NCBI GenBank assembly: GCA_902760595.1
Contig: CACWHI010000040.1
Location: forward strand, 1 to 44,640
Length of the DNA stretch: 44,640 nucleotides
DNA from: an uncultured Eubacteriales bacterium
Lineage (GTDB): Bacteria; Bacillota; Clostridia; Christensenellales; Aristaeellaceae
Direction: 5' to 3'
Below, in pieces: positions 41,345-44,640 of this stretch (position 1 is its first letter; each line of letters starts with the position of its first letter). Made by a program: the position numbers and the translations under genes. The notes beneath the pieces are model-generated. The model was not told where the DNA came from. It ran no database searches and saw only the letters and a program-made list of their open reading frames with translations.

Positions 41345-41857
41345 TCACCGGTGCACCCGGATCTCAGGCAGCACAGCGTCGATATCCACAAACCCCACCC
41401 GGTCGTCCATCCGGTCGATATATACCGGCACCTGGTCGGACTGCAGCAGATCGCTGAGGTCCGTATACAGGTACCTGCTGTGGTAGACATGCACAATCCC
41501 CGTGTCGGGATCGGTATAATGGCACTCGACGACGGCGGGGCACCTGCCATTCATATTCACATTGCGCTGCTCATGGACGCCGGTGATCCTGGCCATCACA
41601 TAATGGCCGTTCTCATAGGCGCGGCGCATCCGCGTCCGGCGGCGGATATCGCTCAGCAGCAGCCCGAGCCCAACCGCAAAAAAGATCGCACCCATCCCGC
41701 CGAAGACGCTCAGAAAGATCATCGGATCCTCCGGCTTGCTTCCGACCCTGAAGCGCCAGAAAAGCAGCCCCATCGCCAGGAATAAGAATCCCAGCGGCGC
41801 AAAAATCATCCCGACGATCCCTTTGACGGTCCAGCCGTATTTCCTGCGTTCACCCAT
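41345..41857 (-). CDS. DUF3592-like membrane protein
   Basis: A 170-residue protein with two hydrophobic helices (about residues 14-36, GIVGMIFAPLGFLFLAMGLL, and 48-68, FLSVFGGMGAIFFAVGLGLL). A soluble C-terminal part (residues 70-170) has the alternating beta pattern GHYVMARITGV...VECHYTDPDTG...VYIDRMD that is typical of DUF3592. The start MGERRKYGW at 41857 is the most plausible of several. Function unknown. It ends just upstream of the ychF promoter. Confidence 0.75.
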   Translation of the reverse strand: MGERRKYGWTVKGIVGMIFAPLGFLFLAMGLLFWRFRVGSKPEDPMIFLSVFGGMGAIFFAVGLGLLLSDIRRRTRMRRAYENGHYVMARITGVHEQRNVNMNGRCPAVVECHYTDPDTGIVHVYHSRYLYTDLSDLLQSDQVPVYIDRMDDRVGFVDIDAVLPEIRVHR

Positions 41858-42169
41858 CGTCCTTCCCCCACGCTCCCGATTTCTTCGCATTTCTTCGCAT
41901 TTCTTCGCGGCGTATGCTCGTATCATTCAGCCAGTGCTCATTCCCCCGCTTTGCCGCGCCAGTCCCGCCCGGTCAGGAGCCCACCGCGCAACCGGAACCC
42001 ACGATCCGGCCGGCTCCCCATGCAGAAAAGCAGTCGTGTCACAGACGATCCGACTATAGCATATCATACGCCCTTTGGCAATGGACCGACAAATACATAT
42101 TCCTAAATTCCATCTCCTGCCCCATTCAGGCTTCTGCGACGCATTACCAGAAATCCAAGAATTTTCTTA

Positions 42170-42198
42170 TTGACAATCCGTGCGCGATATGCTATATT
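42170..42198 (+). promoter_or_regulatory. Strong sigma-A promoter of the tRNA-like locus
   Basis: TTGACA (42170-42175), 17-base spacer, TATATT (42193-42198). Transcription would start near 42205. No ribosome site or coding frame follows, so it is best read as the promoter of a stable RNA. Confidence 0.75.
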
Positions 42199-42239
42199 AT
42201 CTCTTGTAGCCGAAACGCGTACAGCATTTCAGCTCCGGC

Positions 42240-42439
42240 GGTCACATGGCTCAGTTGGTAGTACCTACTGGTACCTTTGTAAGAAAGCTCATGGTCGCAT
42301 GGCTCAGTTGGTAGAACCCACTGGTCAAGTTATCAAACTGCCGGTTCATGAGTATCTCAAGTGACCGGCCCACTGGTAGACAAGACCGACATGCGCAGCA
42401 TCGATGGGGTCACAGGTTCGAGTCCTGTTGCGACCACCA
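42240..42439 (+). ncRNA. tRNA-like RNA locus: duplicated 5' tRNA half, one intact 3' half
   Basis: GGTCGCA at 42293-42299 pairs perfectly with TGCGACC at 42429-42435, followed by discriminator A and an encoded CCA (42437-42439). A canonical T arm, ACAGG-TTCGAGT-CCTGT, fills 42412-42428. After the 5' acceptor strand comes a normal D-arm start, TGGCTCAGTTGGTAGA. The two ends are 147 bases apart instead of about 76, and I find no proper anticodon arm; about 65 extra bases (42316-42380) lie between two TGGTAGA copies. A second 5' half, GGTCACATGGCTCAGTTGGT, begins 53 bases upstream at 42240, and its GGTCAC can pair with GTGACC at 42361-42366. The acceptor sequence is most like a tRNA-Val. It may be a decayed tRNA, or a dedicated tRNA-like RNA given its intact promoter and terminator. 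Confidence 0.5.
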
Positions 42440-42440
42440 C

Positions 42441-42477
42441 AAACCCTTGAAAACACTACGTTTTCGAGGGTTTTTCA
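42441..42477 (+). terminator. Rho-independent terminator directly after the CCA end
   Basis: AAACCCTTGAAAAC / GTTTTCGAGGGTTT (42441-42454 with 42460-42473), one G-T pair, five-base loop, then TTC. It starts two bases after the encoded CCA. Confidence 0.8.
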
Positions 42478-42499
42478 TTTCCTCCGGAAGCTGATATGT

Positions 42500-42522
42500 T
42501 CATTTTGGAGAGTCCAAAATGA
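42500..42522. repeat. Perfect 10-bp inverted repeat
   Basis: TCATTTTGGA (42500-42509), GAG, TCCAAAATGA (42513-42522). It has no T-run and no known role. Between it and 42660 I see no gene. Confidence 0.4.
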
Positions 42523-42663
42523 GCGGAATCCATCATGCCGTTCACATCGAAAAACAGATGATTTCCGAACGATGTATTCTTCTCCCCTGCCCGGAGGGGT
42601 GTTCAAAATCCGGGGTGTTCACCGTCCTGCATAACAAAGCGCCTGCCTCTTGAGATATACGCG

Positions 42664-42795
42664 TCGGTGTGGCTCAAGTGACAGGCACTTTGTGTCGAGG
42701 TGAACGAAGTGATAGAAATCGGTGTGGCTTAAGGGCCGGAAATCGTGTATAACAATGGGGTGGCGTCGAGAAAGCCACCACAATTTTTTTATTGC
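42664..42795 (+). other. Direct repeats and terminator-like hairpin before the sigma factor gene
   Basis: TCGGTGTGGCTCAAG (42664-42678) recurs as TCGGTGTGGCTTAAG at 42719-42733, 55 bases away. The TGGCTCAAG part recalls a tRNA D arm and the spacing recalls the 53-base repeat at 42240/42293. GGTGGC/GCCACC (about 42759-42780) followed by ACAATTTTTTTATT looks like a terminator. No coding frame is supported. Confidence 0.4.
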
Positions 42796-42833
42796 TTAAT
42801 GGAGCAAAACTTGCTCTCCGTGCATCTTTATAG

Positions 42834-42847
42834 TGTATCCGGATACA
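42834..42847. promoter_or_regulatory. 14-bp perfect palindrome before the sigma factor gene
   Basis: TGTATCCGGATACA ends 18 bases before the sigma factor ATG and eight bases before its ribosome site. It may be an operator or overlap the transcription start. Confidence 0.35.
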
Positions 42848-42865
42848 AAAGCAAGGAGGTCGCCG

Positions 42866-43339
42866 ATGGAATACAGTAAGGAACAGGCTTTTGTTGATAC
42901 GGTGCAAGCAAAGTCTCACCAGTTGTACCGTATTGCAATGAGTCTTCTTCATTCATCTCAGGATGCAGAGGATGCTGTTTCTGATGCGATTGAAGCCACT
43001 TGGAAAAACCTGTGGCGTATTCGAAACGAAGCAGTTATTCCATCTTATCTGATACGATGCACGATCAATGCCGCAAAAATGGAGTTAAGGCAAAGACGAC
43101 GCACAGAACCGATTGAACCATATCAGGAATTCCTGATCGCCCCGGAAAATGGAGACAGTATTGCCGATTATTTTGCAGGGATAAAAGAAAAGGATCAGTT
43201 GCTTCTGATTTTGAAGTATCAGGAAGATCTGCCGGAAGCGGAAATTGCATCAATACTCCGCATACCAAGAGGAACTGTTTCATCACGGCTTTCCAGGTTG
43301 CTGAAGCGACTCCGCGCAGATGTTTTAAAGGAGGAATAA
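42866..43339 (+). CDS. ECF-type sigma-70 family RNA polymerase sigma factor
   Basis: A 157-residue sigma factor. Region 2 (about residues 10-75) includes LYRIAMSLLHSSQDAEDAVSDA and the -10-recognition helix with WRIRNEAVIPSYLIR. Region 4 (about 105-155) has KYQEDLPEAEIASIL and the helix-turn-helix GTVSSRLSRLLKRLR. The start MEYSKEQAF at 42866 has GGAGGT five bases before it. The next gene begins four bases after the stop and has the layout of an anti-sigma factor. The base composition is lower in GC than the main chromosome part. Confidence 0.9.
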   Translation: MEYSKEQAFVDTVQAKSHQLYRIAMSLLHSSQDAEDAVSDAIEATWKNLWRIRNEAVIPSYLIRCTINAAKMELRQRRRTEPIEPYQEFLIAPENGDSIADYFAGIKEKDQLLLILKYQEDLPEAEIASILRIPRGTVSSRLSRLLKRLRADVLKEE

Positions 43340-43343
43340 TACT

Positions 43344-44448
43344 ATGACCGAACAAAAGCTGAGAGCAATGATGCAACGCAGTGCGGAGGAGCCTTCAGAA
43401 GGATTTGATGAGCGCATTGCTTTCCAACTGATGAATCTAACCAGAAAGGAAGAACCCCGAATGAAGAGATCAGCAAGTATAATTGTTGTTTTTGCGTTAG
43501 TACTGGCGTTAGGAATGAGCACCGCACTGGCAGCGTTCAATGATGATGCGAACCAGCTCCTGTATCAGTTCTGGCCACAGGCAGCGATGGCTTTACGCCC
43601 GGTCAATCTGATCAGCGAGAGCCAGGGCATCCGGATGGAAGTGCATCCGGATGGAAGTGGTTTCCGCAACACTAAACGGTTCAGAAACATTGGTTACGCT
43701 AACCATGCAGGATCTTGAAGGCGACAGGGTTGATGAGACCATGGATTTGTTTGACAGCGCAATTTTGCAGCTGCCCTATGACGGATCGGGAACCTGCATG
43801 CAAACCGGCTATGATCCGGAAACAAAAACCGCTTCTTTCGCTGTGCATATGGAATTTGACATGGATGAACGGCCTGCGGAAAGTGATAAAGTTTCCTTCC
43901 GTGTCAGTAGATTTATTTCCAACAAGAAAACGCAGACGGTCGATCTGACAACTCTGATTCCGGATGGGATCAATGCAGCAGAATCCATGCCGGTTCCTAC
44001 TATCCGGGGATGGAGCGGATCTCCCGCATCTGACAGACATGATGCCGCCAAAGAAAAAACCCGCAGGATGATGGTGCTGAACACAAATAACAGTCTGGAA
44101 ATACCAGTTATCGATGGCGTCACACTGACAGGGATCGGGATTGTTGACGGATCCTTACATATACAGATCCGGTATGCAGATATTCTTCACACTGATAATC
44201 ATGGCTTCCTTACGTTATCCGATAAAAGCGGAAATTCCTATGAGGAAGGTTTAAGAAAGCAGGAAGTCGGCAGTGTCTCCTGGTTTGGTGAAAACCATGA
44301 CAGCTGGGAAGAGTATATCTTTGACGAGTATCCGGAGGATCTCACTCAGATCGTTCTTCAGGGCGAATTTACGACAGCGGATCCTGCGGTGGAAGGCGAC
44401 TGGTATGTGACATTCCCTCTTTCGCTTATTCAGGCTCAGGGAAACTAA
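43344..44448 (+). pseudogene. Anti-sigma-type (DUF4179-like) membrane protein, frameshifted by a 16-bp duplication
   Basis: Residues 1-35 are a cytosolic segment (MTEQKLRAMMQRSAEEPSEG), followed by one membrane helix (about 45-65, ASIIVVFALVLALGMSTALA) and an extracellular part. This is the usual plan of ECF partners such as DUF4179 proteins. A perfect tandem 16-base duplication (43627-43642 and 43643-43658) shifts the frame after GIRMEV. With one copy removed, SQGIRMEVVSATLNGSETLV continues straight into the downstream frame to 44448, giving about 360 residues. As it stands, the product would be cut at 43718 (124 residues). The sigma factor would then lose its extracellular sensor. Confidence 0.75.
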
Positions 44449-44457
44449 TAACGTAAA

Positions 44458-44497
44458 AACTCCCACGAGGGCTCACCCCGTGGGAGTTCGTTTTTTT
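44458..44497 (+). terminator. Rho-independent terminator of the sigma/anti-sigma unit
   Basis: AACTCCCACG / CGTGGGAGTT (44458-44467 with 44479-44488), then CGTTTTTTT. It begins nine bases after the anti-sigma stop. On the minus strand it also lies just beyond the recombinase stop and could serve both. Confidence 0.88.
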
Positions 44498-44504
44498 CCG
44501 GCGC

Positions 44505-44640
44505 TTATGCCGCAACTCGCATATACTGCTCGACGCTGATGCGGAACTTGATCTCGACCTCATAGTCATGGTTGATTTCGATCCGCTCCACCAGCCGGGC
44601 AATGATCATGTGCTTTGTTTCCGCGTTGGCTTCGTCGAAG
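44505..44640 (-). CDS. C-terminal end of a large serine recombinase (partial)
   Basis: The minus strand encodes 44 residues to a TAA at 44505-44507: FDEANAETKHMIIARLVERI, then EINHDYEVEIKFRISVEQYM and RVAA. This is the typical end of recombinase-family (resolvase/integrase) proteins of the large serine type, where a helix is followed by IEV..GY.I.I.F.....Q. The body, including the catalytic serine domain, lies outside the window. It suggests an integrative or conjugative element beyond the right edge. Identification rests on a short segment. Confidence 0.6.
   Translation of the reverse strand, partial: FDEANAETKHMIIARLVERIEINHDYEVEIKFRISVEQYMRVAA

Overview
The window reads as a chromosomal piece of a high-GC, low-redundancy Bacillota genome, most likely an uncultured gut or rumen clostridium. 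Supporting signs are a histidine operon of the short-HisG plus HisZ type led by a TrpR-like regulator, a long-form hibernation factor behind a sigma-H-type promoter, a KtrAB-like potassium system, GGAGG ribosome sites and Rho-independent terminators. A Christensenellales-type clostridium is plausible but cannot be proved from the sequence.

Layout. 1-134: strong leftward promoter and a structured leader for a gene outside the window. 406-3412 (minus): DUF1858 redox protein, an unknown AT-rich gene, a ferredoxin-type aldo/keto reductase and FdhD. 3511-5060: decayed phage-type DnaD/DUF6291 replication gene split by a 165-bp inverted-repeat element, then repeat-rich non-coding DNA. 5061-7499 (minus): dipeptide epimerase and M18 aminopeptidase. 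7707-18924 (minus): a long operon hisR-like/hisZ/G/D/C/B/H/A/F, a repeat-bounded hairpin element, then hisIE, a PHP histidinol phosphatase, a secreted serine hydrolase and glnA. All steps from PRPP/ATP to histidine are present together with a glutamine supplier, and the single recognisable promoter at 18980-19008 carries a perfect palindrome in its spacer. 19153-23368 (plus): an unrecognised HTH protein and a secreted repeat protein with two internal frameshifts; the same palindromic motif precedes both genes. 23488-25856 (minus): ZnuA-like protein, a MITE-like inverted repeat, a class A beta-lactamase-fold hydrolase and dUTPase. 26480-28474: KtrA/KtrB-like K+ uptake. 28768: HPF. 29376-31941: a second secreted serine hydrolase and an AlbA-domain regulator with a palindromic site over its promoter. 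32133-34412: an AT-rich islet with a BspA-type LRR protein, an unknown protein and a divergent XRE regulator flanked by direct-repeat operators. 34493-41201 (minus): COG2509 flavoprotein, eight-repeat surface protein, sugar-transfer ATP-grasp and YchF. 41345: DUF3592 membrane protein. 42170-42475: promoter, tRNA-like sequence and terminator forming a self-contained RNA gene that is not a normal tRNA. 42866-44448: ECF sigma factor and a frameshifted anti-sigma partner. 44505-44640: C-terminal end of a large serine recombinase, suggesting that a mobile element starts at the right edge.

The most interesting material is regulatory and non-coding: the tRNA-like locus, the paired operators around the 19-21 kb genes, the promoter-embedded his palindrome, the sigma-H promoter of hpf, and several families of inverted-repeat elements.
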